Part shown: positions 45,501-57,989 of the stretch, piece by piece
How positions within the stretch are numbered: the first letter of the stretch is position 1
Layout: the number at the start of each line of letters is the position of its first letter
Source: Trichaptum fuscoviolaceum
Lineage: Eukaryota; Basidiomycota; Agaricomycetes; Hymenochaetales; Trichaptaceae
Direction: 5' to 3'
NCBI GenBank assembly: GCA_910574455.1
Contig: CAJSYZ010000003.1
Span: 186,001-250,000, forward strand
Length of the DNA stretch: 64,000 nt
Notes under the pieces: generated by a model
Databases searched by the model: none
Seen by the model: the letters and a program-made list of their open reading frames with translations, nothing else
What the model was told of the DNA's origin: nothing
Program-made: the position numbers and the translations under genes

Positions 45501-47011
45501 ACTTCCCCTCACGAGACCTACGCCATGCATCATTAGAGATCAAGCTGTGGGTGAAAGCCTTTAATCCTTACCGCGAATTTTGTCATTTCCGTCCTTGTAT
45601 GAGGGATTAATCCTTTGCATTTTCCATAGATACTCTGAACTCACGCTAGCGATTCTATTCCATTGCTTGAGCTTATCAGGATAAAGTGCATCTTTTTCAT
45701 GCGGGCTCCAAGCGACGCCATAAATTGAGTCCCAAAGCCTATAGAAAGACCGTCTAACTTCGCTCACTGCGTCCGGTCTCCCTAAGACTTCATTATTCAT
45801 ACAAAAGATTCGCCTAAACATTAATACGACGTACCACTGGGAGTCACGTCAAAGGCCGTCTCCAGAGATTGTACAGGTTCAAGCAATCCGTTTCGTAAAA
45901 TTTCTGTAGATCTGATTAACTCTTTGTCGCCCCCAACAATGCGTAAGTGTGAGATGAAGCATCCCAACTATTTTTCGTCGGTCAGAGAATATTTACCCAA
46001 CAAACGTCCCAAACGTACCTCCACCTGAATCTTCTCGCACTCGCTTGAATGGAAGACAGTGTTAGAGCCTATTTGAAGAGATAGACGGAGTGTAGTACTT
46101 TTTGTGCTTCGCACATCTGTCTTTGTACTTGACAATTGTTTCGTCGCTTGGCCAGTCGTCTATGGGTGCGTTTGAGCCGTCACGGCTGCCGTCATTAAAG
46201 ACACGTCATCACGCACCATCGATATCAGTCTCATTCTGCTCCATCTCAATGTTGAGAAGTTCCTGAGTAGTAGGGTCTGCAGCTACTGGTGAATTGTCAC
46301 CTACGTATTCATTCGAATCATCTCAGTTGCCATCATAAAAGACGCGTTATTTCTCACCCGGATTCGCAGTAGCGAGGTTTGCCATATCAGTACTGAGAGG
46401 TTCCTGGCCAGCGGCGCCTGCTTCTTCTGGTGAGCCATCGCTTTGGTGCAAAGCTCCACGAAGTTCCTGGGCTGTTTTCGCGTCAGAAAGGATGTACGCA
46501 TAGGTTAAAGGTATGTGAGTTTGTCACTCACTATTTTCTTGATTTTCCTTTCGAAGCATATGGTCTCGCATCTCCTTCACGACAATGAGGATATCGCTCA
46601 ACGTCTCACTCGATACCTGCGACGAATTGACGCCTTGACACGATCAACATCTCAACGTCATAGATTGCTGATAATCACCAACCTATCCCTAAATCTGTGA
46701 AACTGCGTCAGCTTCAAGTTTGCAACATGAAAAGAAGGAACAAACCAGACATATCGTTCCCAGCGAGCAGAAGGATATGGCGGTGGGAGGAAAGAGACTC
46801 GTCGGCGCTGAAGAGGCTGGACCCCTTTATAGCACATGCGAATACAATGAGGCAGCCAGCGCTAATCAGGATTATTTTAGGCACTGGCACCAGCAATGGA
46901 AGGTCGAATATAGATAAGCGCTGGTCTGAAAAAGTAGCCAAGGTGCACGAACGTCTCCTCGCATCACCTGTGAAGTCCGAGCGCGAAGTCTTCGAGGTGT
47001 CTGGTACCTAG
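42568..47011 (-). CDS. M gene copy D
   Basis: Same exon order as copy A but more diverged. The tail exon (42,568-43,137) ends EEEPGE-stop and has an insertion (NQGSRLVRS). The preceding exon encodes GWLVTKKAFSAFGHFVRSHI and FREALLTTFNDDTANWVM-like sequence. The amphipathic segment is entirely different (WKALQWFEDLRVWKWSGKAW), Trp-rich instead of KWITK repeats. The membrane core is at 43,900-44,410, with WFDKAPMLFLIIAAVAFVLG giving the third hydrophobic segment clearly. The N-terminal hydrophobic segment is near 46,830. All core exons remain open, suggesting recent constraint. Function unknown. Confidence 0.6.
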
Positions 47012-47930
47012 CGGCAGGACTCGGAACACAGTACCGCCATAGTGCTTCGAGGTTTCACCGTCACAAGATAATAACCTGACGATCCAAAACGTACATCGTG
47101 TTGTCAGTCGTAAAGACAGATCAGACATTATCCCAAGAACGCAATCCCCAAGAGATTTGGATCCAGAGGCGGTGTAGGGTATTAGAGATCGCAAGACTCG
47201 ACAATGCAACAGAAACGGAATGTGGAGAGCGACAATCCGTGCGAGAGAGCGGTACAAACTTAAGACTCAGGGGAAAGTGTCGACCACGTTCAAGGAGAAC
47301 TGGGCAGCGACGATATGATATTTGATGTGCAAGAAAGCAGGAAGAAGACATGGGGGTTATGACAGATGAGACTGGGCGCTGTGTGATATGTAAAACGTGG
47401 CAATGGCGAGATAGACAGAGTTTGAAACTAACAGCGGCGAAGTGAGAGCAATGCGAATGCTATATCATTGCAATAACCTCTGGTAAGTTCACTTGATCTT
47501 CCGTGGCAACCGAATGTGCTGTAGCCACTCGAAATCTGATGTGAAGATGTACTCAGTGTCATAAGCGTCCGGTGACCGTACGAGAGTCTAGAACAGATTG
47601 ATTGTTATAAGGATAGCCATACTTGTGTCGTTGATAAGGAATGCATGGAGAGGAGGGCGTCAGTTGCAATTCTCTTATTTCTTGAACGGTGATGGGCGAC
47701 GGAGGAAGAAAAGTGTGGCGGTGCGGGGCTTCCGGGCAATAAACATATGTATCCGGCAATTTGAATCGTTAACTCGGAAATTACTAGCCGGTCCGGGTGC
47801 GCTTTTCGTCTCCGAGTCTTAATCTTCAGACGAGTCGTCTATTTTGTTTTCGGTGGTTCCTTACCTCAATCCCTGCATATTTGATGCAACATTGACGAGT
47901 TATGTGACAACGGCCGGTTAGCCTTGCTAC
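47012..47930 (-). other. Candidate 5' exons and promoter of M gene copy D
   Basis: Counterpart of 12,291-13,150. Minus-strand frames at 46,964-47,257 and 47,121-47,351 overlap in different phases. The start cannot be fixed. Confidence 0.32.
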
Positions 47931-50245
47931 GGATGCTGTGAAGGTGTGCTTAAACAGTGGGCTGTTTTGAGGCTCGGTCGGTGCGGAGTTCCTTTCATGC
48001 AGCGAATTCACCCAACTTTCTGGCGACTCCATCATTTATTCTCAAAGCCTCCTTCCTATCCTTTCTCATGCGATCTTCGCTGCATGCTTTATCCCAATGT
48101 GCGACGCAGGCAAGACCACTGGTGCAATTTCGCGTGAACTACCATCCGAAGGAGGGCAGAGGGGCGAAAATGCAAGATGAGAAGTTAATGTAGGGCGACA
48201 TAGCGAGAGAGATTTAGGTACGCACATATGCTTCTGGCGTGTCACTCTTTCCACCTTCCACCCTTTCTTCCTTTCCACATGTACCCTGCACCGATGTGCG
48301 CGAGGGTGTTATCCTGTTCCTCTCTTTCAGAATCGCATTCTTCGTCTTGTCATTCCGCAGAATCACGACCGACACTTACTCCCGCCGATCTCTCGCGTCG
48401 CGTACTAGAATGCAATCCCTAAGAGCTCGTGCGACCCATTAAAGCGCTCGTCTCATTCTGCGCATGTGGCGTCGCCGTCTGCGTAATTCTTCGCACATCC
48501 AGCCTCTTGCTCGTGCATTACCCTCTGTTTGCGCGCCTCAGCTTATCCATCTATAATCTCCAGTCGGATCCACCGCAAAGTGCTTTATTTGCAGTGTCTC
48601 CCCTTACTTTCATTTTCCATACCTTGCTGGGTGCGTAATCTGAGATTTCTGTCCGCTGGGCAACGATAAGCTCGAGTAGGCGCTCTGGGAGTCGATGAGG
48701 CTGGTGTGCCGTCACAGGAAAGGCGGTTTGAAGAAGGAAGGAGATATCATTCTAAAGGATGGAGAAGAAAGGAGGAGATGGCGATCCTGGAGGAAGAGAC
48801 TGTAGCCTGATTCTTCCATCAGGCAACTCGCCAAACCAGCTTTGTCCGTATCCTTGCACCAGCATCTCGTACTCGGCTCAGACGTCAACACCGGTAACGG
48901 AAGACATTTGTTGTTGGCTGAGACCTTGCGCGTCGTGTCCTTGTGGCTTCCACATTGTATGTCTTTGTATCTTCCGTGGAGTAGAAAAGGTGCTTCGCCC
49001 GAGCCTGTGTATGTGTTTCCTCGCGAAAGCGAGCCCTCAGCATCCGTTCAGCTTCCGGTCGTCGTGGACGCAGTCCAAAGCTCACTGTACCTATAAGAGA
49101 TGCTCGTATGGACAATGAGGGTGCATAGAGGTGAGAGTCGAAGACGAACTTCGGGGGAAGACATGCGTGCTCGTCCGGCACTCGGCAAGTCAAGCGCTAG
49201 CCGATTCTTTCGCAATGGCAACCTCCGGAATATGACGAGATTCTTGTCGCTGGCGACTCAGAGAATAACCGGCCCGTCGCGCTGCTTCCCTGTTCAACAG
49301 CAATCAACGATCCGCACCTTCACTCACGTTTACAAATGCTTTGACTCTCTTTCACCCTGCGATGCAAACAAAGACACTCTTGCATCTTCGCGCTAACTAC
49401 ACACCGAAGGGGAGAAAAGCGTCGAAAGAGCGCGATGTGGAAGTTAATGTTATGCGGCATGATGGATGAGATGAGGGTGCGCACCGTCATTGAGGAAAGT
49501 TGCTTTTAGCTGAGGTGTGTATACCGCTTTTTGTGTCCTATCAATATCGACTAATATTTCTTAACATCGAGCTGGGAGGCCTGGATAAGCCACTGTGCTA
49601 GGTCCCAATTTACTCTGTCTCGCCTATTCTGCTTGACAGAACACCGGGGAATTACTTTCCAATGCTTATTTGCCCTTTAACTTCCGCCAACCCTTCCATG
49701 ACGCATACCAAAACCTCATTCCCTACGAGCACGCTTCAAATTAATCACCTCATTTGTCCTCTGTACTATTACTAGCAACTTCGATCTCTTGCCCGTGTAC
49801 CATCTGTTAAACGCGCACAACCCAAAGCGCTTCAATCTCTACGTCACCCTTCATTTGCAGTTCTCCCTACCTTGCCTTTGACGCGATCTCTGCGACTCAT
49901 TGATAACTGGTCGTCTTGAAGCTAGAATACGCGGTCTGGTTCATGATGAAGAGGAATCTCTGTCACTTGCAGCTCGTTCTGGAGAAGGAAGTCATATACT
50001 TCGAGCGGAAGGAGGAGGCATGGAGGTGCTGCCCAAGAGAGAGAGGATAGTCAAACAGGTTGACGAAGCTGGGGGTGCTAAATGATCTGAGGAGGGGTAA
50101 AGTTAGGAAGAGGACAGATTGTGTGTTGGGAGGTACGCAAACCTATTTCAATATTGACTTATAGCATCGGACTGACCTCCGCTCAAACATCAGCCTCAAA
50201 CATCAAGCATGCACTTAGCGGCTACGTACAATCTGATCGACTCGT
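47931..50245 (+). other. Spacer 1 duplicate
   Basis: Nearly identical to 13,151-16,809 without the 1.3-kb hairpin insert. It carries the same cysteine-rich frame (48,759-49,118), KEGDIILKDGEE piece and REAR-type frame (49,900-50,085: GLVHDEEESLSLAARSGEGS, then a stop). It leads directly into P cluster copy E, as 16.8 kb leads into copy B. Confidence 0.5.
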
Positions 50246-51175
50246 ATGTCCTCCCACCAATACCGTAATTTCCTCGAGTCGGTGAGGGATACGAAGGTAG
50301 CTGGTGCAAGTGACGTCATGGCCGACGTCCTCGAGTTTATCCCTGCACTTTCACCTTCTACCTCAACTATGTCATCAGTGGATGCAATCGAGGATGTACT
50401 GGAATCCATCAAGCTCATCCTACGAAGCGGCATCTCGCGCAATCACGACCGAAGAATATTACTTGCCTTTTTACTCGCACACCTTCGCGATGCTCGCGCT
50501 GAATACTCCGTTTACGCCAACCAATCTTGCGCGACTCTTGAAAGCCATCATCTTTCCTGGCATGCGCGTCGGCATCCGATGTCGATTCAACCCCTTGGTC
50601 ATCAAACAACCACCATACCTCGGTCCATCTAATCTGGATCTCCATGGCATAGCGTCTTGATCGCAGTTCAACCCCTTCCAAGACAATGGACCCTGCCCTG
50701 CTAAGTTCATAATGAAAACAAAAGAAGACGAAGGCGATACCGGTGAGGCCCAGTTGGAAAGGGACAGTTGGACGCTTAAGAAGAGGGGAAAACATGGGAA
50801 TGTGCAGCTTTTCTCAAGAATCCCATAAAAGGCGATCTCTAACGAGCTAAAGGGCTAACAGATGGCACCATCTCTTTTCGCTCCTCCTCTATCGGCCTTG
50901 TTGACCTTACTTTCTCAAGCAGCCTTCCTGTGGAATCCTGCATCAGCTAATAGCGTCACAATCGGACGATGGTTACGATAAAGTAAGTAACCTTGTCCTC
51001 GTCCCCGTGCAAATCATCTGTCCTTGTCCTTGTCCTTCCATGTCCGAAATCCTACAAGGACCACTGGTATCTCCTGACCCAGATCCGTGCCGAGCTGTCG
51101 TTCACAGGCACTCCTTGACTTCGATGGAATAACTTAAATTATTTGGCTGTTTCAGTCATGTATCTATCTCATTAA
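50246..51175 (+). CDS. P cluster, copy E
   Basis: The fullest version of the first exon: MSSHQYRNFLESVRDTKVAG, 128 codons open from 50,246. The conserved block LARLLKAIIFPGMRVGI ... YLGPSNLDLHG ends at 50,660 in another frame. The signal exon has a real ATG at 50,862 (MAPSLFAPPLSALLTLLSQ ... NPASANSVTIGRWLR) but then meets TAA, because the QAGGSWPAYS segment is deleted. The last exon ends VMYLSH-stop at 51,175. The secreted product is therefore truncated in this copy unless splicing differs. Confidence 0.38.
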
Positions 51176-51818
51176 TGCATCGGCATAACACCCTCTTTGA
51201 ATTCAAGCTGTGCAAGTAGGCGTCGAAATAAGTGAGAACCAGCGGTTCGACTCAGGATCAAAATTAGGAAATCACATACCTTGCAGACAAAAAGACAGCA
51301 ACAGGGCCCCGCGAGCTGATGCGATGCATTCGGCTTCATGGTACGAAGGCCCAGTATGAGGAAACGCGTATAAATCGGCTGATAGACGAGAAAGATGAAC
51401 ACTCTATGGATGACTTCGCACATGAAGTAATGCAGGCGGAAGAGAGTTGGAGGTACATATGCGCGAGCTGGAAGAAAGCGAAGACAGAACTCGTTGTTCG
51501 TCGAAGTAGATGCAGAGAGGGCGTGTATAGAATGGGAGTAACATTCAAACCATACGCAAGGTGAAAGGGACACGTCAGATATCAATCTGAGTGGCGCCAT
51601 TCAAGAACATTCGGTGGTTCAAAACTTAAATAACTTGCATTTTGAGCAAATGTCGTATACATAACGCGAGACAACATTTAAGACATTACTATGAGCAAAG
51701 GGAGCGAAGTCCCTTGTACGGCTACTTCTACTTGGCGCCGTTCTATATGAATATGAATTTTAGAAAGTGAATCTTAATGAATCAGCGACTGAACATACCC
51801 CTTCTGCAAAGTCCGGCA
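51176..51818. other. Conserved block between P cluster and M gene, copy E
   Basis: Counterpart of 7180-7804. The plus-strand frame 51,319-51,564 is charged and protein-like (RINRLIDEKDEHSMDDFAHE, VMQAEESW). The minus-strand frame 51,172-51,600 is longer but low in charge. Either could be a terminal exon. Confidence 0.33.
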
Positions 51819-54800
51819 TCACTCTCCCAGCTCTTCCTCGTTCTTGTTCTCCGACGTGGACGTGACTTCCTCGGTCTCATTCGGCACAGATGCGTCCATA
51901 TTCATAACGGGAACGTCCGCCGGCGAATTCGGTACACTAGGCGTGGGCTCCGGTGCTGCTGTGTTTCGTGATGAAGCCGACGGAGGGTGATCATCAAGAG
52001 GAGGAAGAGGATGGTCTAGTTGACCTGAGCTATCCGGTTTGGCCTCCATCTGTGCCGAAGGAAAATGTTCCGCGTCTTCATAAGTGGAAGCGGGCTGGCT
52101 TGATTGCGATGGAGTGGACAGAGTGGATGCGATGTTGTATTGGTCTTTCTCAACGACTTCTGGTCCTAGAGGTAAGTGGTCAATGTCTGCATGCTCTGCC
52201 GCTGCCTCGTGATGCTGCTCCTCCTCAATCTCCCTGTTGAATTTCTCGCGTTCATTAATCCATGCGGTGCGTACTACATCGAGGAATTTCTTCCTGGGGT
52301 CTGGGTAACCCCAGAGAAGTCTCCCGATACAACGCTTTGCACTTTCTTCGTTCTCCATACTAATACATGTTAGCAGGTTTTTTCATGATAAAGAGGTCAG
52401 GTGCTTACATTCTGAATTTCTCAAATGTAATGATGGACATGAGCCAATTGGCCGTGTCATCGTTGAAGGTTGTCAGCAGAGCTTCACAAAACTCGTTCTC
52501 GGCGTTCTTGACAAGGTTTTCCGCTTGTGTTTCCTCCGGCCCCTTAGCTTTCTCGTGTCTCTCTCTTCCAACAGATTCAATGTCACCTTCTGTCCTTCCC
52601 ACAGGGAAACAAGTGCATATATGCACCCGAACAAAATGACCGAAGTCAGAAAATGCGTTTTTTGTCACCAGCCAGCCCTTCTTGATCGATTGTACGATGA
52701 AGCGGATGATTCTCGAAAGAAGGTACGGTTCTGGCCGAACACTAACCCAGAGTAAGTCGACGTTTAGACGCGCTACGCGGTTGTCGATCCCGAATGCCCT
52801 ATTACGAGATGTCAGTACGAACTTGAGCGGTGATGGAGAGATTCTACGTACCAGAAGATGTTTCGTTGCAGGTGTTTGTTCCGCTTGTACTTATAGTAAG
52901 GTCTCTTGACCGTCTTCCACATCCATTTCATGCACTTCATGCTTGTTTCAATAATCCAATTAGCAGGTTTTGCGAATGGCTTCACGGCTGTCCTTATCCA
53001 TCCAGCCCAGACGGAATCACGTTTGAGCTGGTATATGAACCAAAGTACAACTGCCAGTAAGCACATGCCATGCAGTCCAGTGAGGATGCTCGTTGCTAAA
53101 GAGACAAATCGTGGCTAGCCAATAGTCAATTCTGTGGCAACCTCAGAGTAATTGACGCCGTACCTGGAGGGACAGATATGCGAAGAGGTTCAATCCAAGG
53201 ACAAAAGCAACAGCCGCAATGATCAGAAACAGCATGGGTGCTTTGTCGAACCATATGCCAATGAGTCTCGGAGGGGCACGAGTATCATATCTTGAGGTCC
53301 TATTAGCCAACCATTAGCAATTAAGATAGAATAGACCACAGACATCGATGATTTCCTCCACGTCAAGCCCAGCAAGCTACTCACACCAGAAGATACGCTA
53401 AAGACTAGCGACAAGAACCAAAACAGGTTGACAACTCCTCTCAAGGAATTAGACGGCACCGCATCCGTCTCAGCATACGTGAATTGGAGCGTGGTCGCTG
53501 TCACGCTTGAGAAGAAGGTGGCGATCGTAGTTAAGTTGACGTATCGCGTTGTATCCCTTTCCATTTGATCAACAAGGAATTTCGGTAGGACTGATCCGCG
53601 TCAGAGAGATTACGCAATCAGAGCGACAACGACACTTACACTCCTTTCCGAACATCTTTAGTTCTTCGGCCACGTTACCAGAACTGACTCCGGCTGGAAT
53701 TCCTTCAGGTGGCCTTGCTTCTTTAGGTACAGCGTTCATGCCAAACATTGTTACCTCCAATTTGGTGAGAAGGTCATCACAGACAAACTTCAGGCATCCA
53801 TCTAAATCACGGTTATGCCTATAACCTGGGTTCAAAAGTGTTAGAGAAGTTCCTGTAAGTGGTTAATGCATTGTTATTACCTCGAACCGCGTTTAATGCA
53901 TTCTTCGTAGTGACGTCAGCAGCTACCGGATGGATCTGGGGGTCTGAAACTCACAGATAAGCAATCTACCCATTTTTTGACTTCACGAAAGTAGAAGGCA
54001 TGCTTTTGGTGGTACAGGCTCCCGTTAAATCTACTGGCGGCAAAGTATAGCCCACTGAGAGATGCTATCAAAGAGTTCACGTTTCTATACCATTCTATAA
54101 GGGCATTATCAGATGAGTGAAATATAGAAGACAGCATACTACTTACCATTTGGAGTCGAGCCCACACCCTTCAAACACTTAACGAGACCTGCTAGATAGA
54201 TCTTGAGTACTTTAGCGGCTTCAACAACCTCCTTGTCCCCTCCAACAACACCGTAATGTGCGATAAGATAGTCCAACTACTTCACGTGTAAGAAACGTAT
54301 TACGTCGGAGATCGTCTCCACATACCTCGGTCTTCATTTTATCGCATATACTAAAATGAATTAGTCAACTAGCTTAGGCACACTATGGAACTGTGAAGGT
54401 GAAAGTACCTTTGGTGATGTATAAGTCTTCCACTCAGCGCCGCAATCAAGTCTGGATCTATTAGGGAACTAGTGGCTCCAGCCGTTTCTATAAGAGGGAA
54501 GACGAGGCTTATGTATTCATTACACCGCTCTTCAAAGTCCTCTATCTTCTGCGTCCCCAGCCAATCATTTGCAGCTTCGAACCAAGAGAGACTGTCAACA
54601 AAGTCCTAGCCAGTATTGCGAAAGTGCTTACATTTGTCTTCGTACGTCATCAGGGCTTCGACAACACCACCCATCGCCGTTTCCAAGTCGGTGAATAATT
54701 TGTTGTGGACGAATTCCAAGCATTCAACAAATTTGCCATCACTTACGAGGTCTGTACCATGTATCATTAGAGATCAAGTCGTGGGTTGGAAGCCTTTGAT

Positions 54801-56260
54801 CCTTACTTTGAATTTTGTCATCTCCGTACTTGTGAGGGAATTAATCCTTTGCTTTTTCCAAAGATACTCTGAACTCACGCTGGCGATACTGTTCCATTGA
54901 TGGAGCTTAGCAGAATAAAGTGCATCTTTTTCATGCCGGCCGACGCGATAAATTGAAAGGAAAAGCTCATAGAAAGACAATTTAACTTCGTCCATTGCGT
55001 CCGATCTCCCTAAGACTTCATTATTCATACAAAAGCTTCGTCTAAACATTGAGACTACATACCACTGGGAGTGACGTCGAAGGCCTTCTCTAGAGATTGT
55101 ACAGGTTCAAGCAATCCTTTCCGCAGTTTTTCTGCTTTTTCGATCACATCTTTGTCGCCTCCGACAATGCCCAAGTGTGCAATGAAGCATCCCAACTATT
55201 CTTCGTCGGTCAGAGGATAATTGTTCAACAAATGTTCCGAACGTACTTCTTCCTGCATCTTTTCACACTCTCTTGAACGGAAGACAGTGTCAGAACCAAA
55301 CCGAAAAGATATATAGTAGAATGTATACTTTCTGTGTTTCGCGCATCTGACTTTGTACTCGGCAACTGTTTCGTCGTTTGGCCAATCATTCCTGGACGGG
55401 TTGAAGCCATAAAAAGAACGAGAATAAAAGACAGATATGTCATTATCAGTCTCTGCGCTAGCTGTATCAGAGTTGAGAGATTCCTGGGCAGCAGCGGCTG
55501 CTTCTGCAGATGAGTCTTCGTCTACGTATTCATTTCGATTGTAATGATTGACACCATCAAAGATAGATCATTACTCACTCTCATTGTCTGTGTCTGTCGT
55601 ATCAGGCTTGAGAGGCTCCCGGCTAGCAGTGTGCGCTACTTCTGGTGAACCATCGCTTTGACGGAGAGATTCAGGAAGTTCCTGGGCTGTTTCTGCGTCA
55701 GAAAGGATGCACATATAAATTGATGGTAAGTGAGATTAACACTTACCCTTTTCTTGATCTTCCTTCCGACGCATGAGATCTCGCATCTCCTTCACGACAG
55801 TGAGGATATCGCTCAACGTGTCATTCGGTACTTGCGTCGAATTGGCGCCTTGACACTGTCAATATCTCAGCGACATAGATTGCTGATAATCACCAACCTA
55901 TTCCTGGATCTGTGAAACCGCGTCAGCTTAAAGTCTGTAACCCGAGGTAAGAAGGAACGAACCAGACATATCGATCACAGCGAGCAGAAGGATATGGAGG
56001 TGGGAGGAAAGAGAGTCGTCGTCGCTGGAGAGGCTGGACCCCTTTATAGCACATGCGAATACCATGAGGCAGCCAGCGCTAATCAAGATAATTTTAGGCA
56101 CTTAGCATCAGCAATAGAAGGTCGAATGCAGATAAGCGCTGGTATGAAAAGTAGCCAAGGTGCACGAACGTTTCCTCACATCACCTGTGAAGTCCGAGCG
56201 CGAAGCCTTCGAGGTGTCTTGTACCTAGCGGCAGGACTCGGAACACAGTACCGCCATAGT
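51819..56260 (-). CDS. M gene copy E
   Basis: The tail exon (51,819-52,358, 179 residues) ends NEEELGE-stop, which I take as the ancestral C-terminus. The exon upstream has GWLVTKNAFSDFGHFVRVHI and CFPVGRTEGDIES. The shortened amphipathic stretch is KPFAKPANWIIETSMKCMKW. The membrane core is at 53,160-53,570. Further exons lie at 53,569-53,835 (GNVAEELKMFGKECK), 54,774-55,049 (FRRSFCMNNEVLGRSDAMDE) and 55,740-55,860 (STQVPNDTLSDILTVVKEMR). The same exon words occur in the same order in all copies. Its promoter side abuts the DUF6589 element at about 57,048. Confidence 0.62.
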
Positions 56261-57047
56261 GCTTCGTGGTTTGACCCTCACAAGATAATTTCCTGACGAT
56301 CCCAGACGTAGATCGTGTTGTCAGTCGTAAAGACAGATAAGACATTATCCCGAGAATGCAATCCCCAAGAGATTTGGGTCCGGAGGCGGTGTAGGGTATT
56401 AGAGATAGCAAGACTTGACAATGCAACAGAAATGGAATGTGGAGAGCGACAATCCGTGCGAGAGAGCGGTACGAACGTAAGACTCAGAGGAATGTATCGA
56501 CTACGATCAAGGAGAATTGACCAGCGTCGATATGAGATTTGACGTGCAGAAAAGCAGGAAGAAGACATGGGATGGGGGTATGATAGATGAGACAGGCACT
56601 GAGTGATAACACGTAGGAATGGCGAGATAGTCGGAGTTTGATACCAACAGCGGGAGGCGTGAAGACAACTCGCATGCTACATCGTTGCAATTCCCTTTGG
56701 TTAGGTCAGTCAATCTTCCGTGCCAAAGAAAATGTGCTGTACTTGCTCGAAATCTGACGTGAAGATGTGCTCAGTGTCATAAGCGTCCGGTGACCATACG
56801 AGAGTCTAGAACATATTTATTGGTGAAAGAATAGCCATACTTCGACACTTGATAAGAGATTCATGAAAAGGAGAGCGTCAACTGCATTTCTATTGTTTCT
56901 TGAACGGTGATGGGCGACGGAGGAAGAAAAGTGTAGTGGTCCGAGGCTTTCGGGCAATAAACATATGTATCCGGCAATTTGAATCGGCGACTCGGAGAAT
57001 AGCCGGTCCGGGTGCGCTTTTCGTTAGTTGCTGAATTTCCGTTGGTC
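56261..57047 (-). other. Candidate 5' exons and promoter of M gene copy E
   Basis: Counterpart of 12,291-13,150. Here the frame HSRDNVLSVFTTDNTIYVWD is uninterrupted (56,278-56,568), unlike copy A, which supports a true exon. Similarity to the other copies stops at about 57,048. Confidence 0.36.
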
Positions 57048-57060
57048 TTAGACTCGCAAG

Positions 57061-57096
57061 CCAGTCATTTCTGTGTGTTGTTGATGAAATGACTGG
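57061..57096. repeat. 11-base perfect hairpin upstream of DUF6589-like gene
   Basis: CCAGTCATTTC and GAAATGACTGG are separated by 14 bases. It lies just inside the point where the module-E similarity ends, so it may be an end structure of the inserted DUF6589-bearing unit. Confidence 0.7.
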
Positions 57097-57906
57097 TATG
57101 ACTCAAAAGGAAATGGGCCAGTAACGAGAAAGCTCCCCATATTTCCTAAAAAGTATTCACTCTTTAAGGAAGGACCCTAAACTGTGAGAAAGTAAGACAA
57201 AACGAGTGTAAAAGTTACACGCTATTTGCGCCGGTCATAGTCGCGTCGCGCGCTTATACGCGCCTCTTTTCCTACTACAACGTACCCCGACGTCGTATTT
57301 ATGTTGTAGCTAATTTATGCAGTATTCTACACCGTTGAAGCGCCCATTAGGGGAGCGTAATCAAAACATATCATTCATTGATGCTACTCCGGGTGAAAAA
57401 AGGGCTTATAGAAAAAAACCTAAGCTCGAGAGCTCAGTCGATTTGAGCACAGTAGCTGCGACCCCGAACAGCTCGAGCGCATTGTCACAATCCGATACTC
57501 CTTCGAGAGCGAGCGCGATACACTACAATCTACCTGAGATATCAGCTTCTCCACACCCAAGCGTCCGTACGCACAATGAACATGTTCTGCAGCCTCCGAG
57601 CCGCGCCCGCAAGCCCAATGCTGTCGAAGTCATCAAGCATATCAATGACTACCTCCAGGTCAGCAACTGGACCCTCCACGGCTTCCTGGATGCGCTCCTA
57701 ACGACATCCGATCAGCAAATGTCGGCGCATGTCTCGCGGACCTTGAAGAAACATGGTGGCAAGCTGTTGAATGGGATGGAGAAGAGGTGTCCAGTTGTGG
57801 TTCGGGGATGGGTCGAGGCATGGGTAGAACGTGAGGCAGAGAAGGAAGGGCAAAGACTTGTATCTGAATTGAAGCCGTCTGAAGATCTCAGCTATCTGCT
57901 TGCCAA

Positions 57907-57911
57907 CTTCT
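57907..57911. repeat. Left 5-base target duplication CTTCT
   Basis: CTTCT directly before TGTCGGGATC, matched by CTTCT at 63,203-63,207 directly after GTCGTAACA. Confidence 0.65.
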
Positions 57912-57989
57912 TGTCGGGATCCCCCAGGACCCCAACATGTCTAAGGCAATCCCGAACAGAACCCGGTATACTGAAACCCGAAATCGCGA

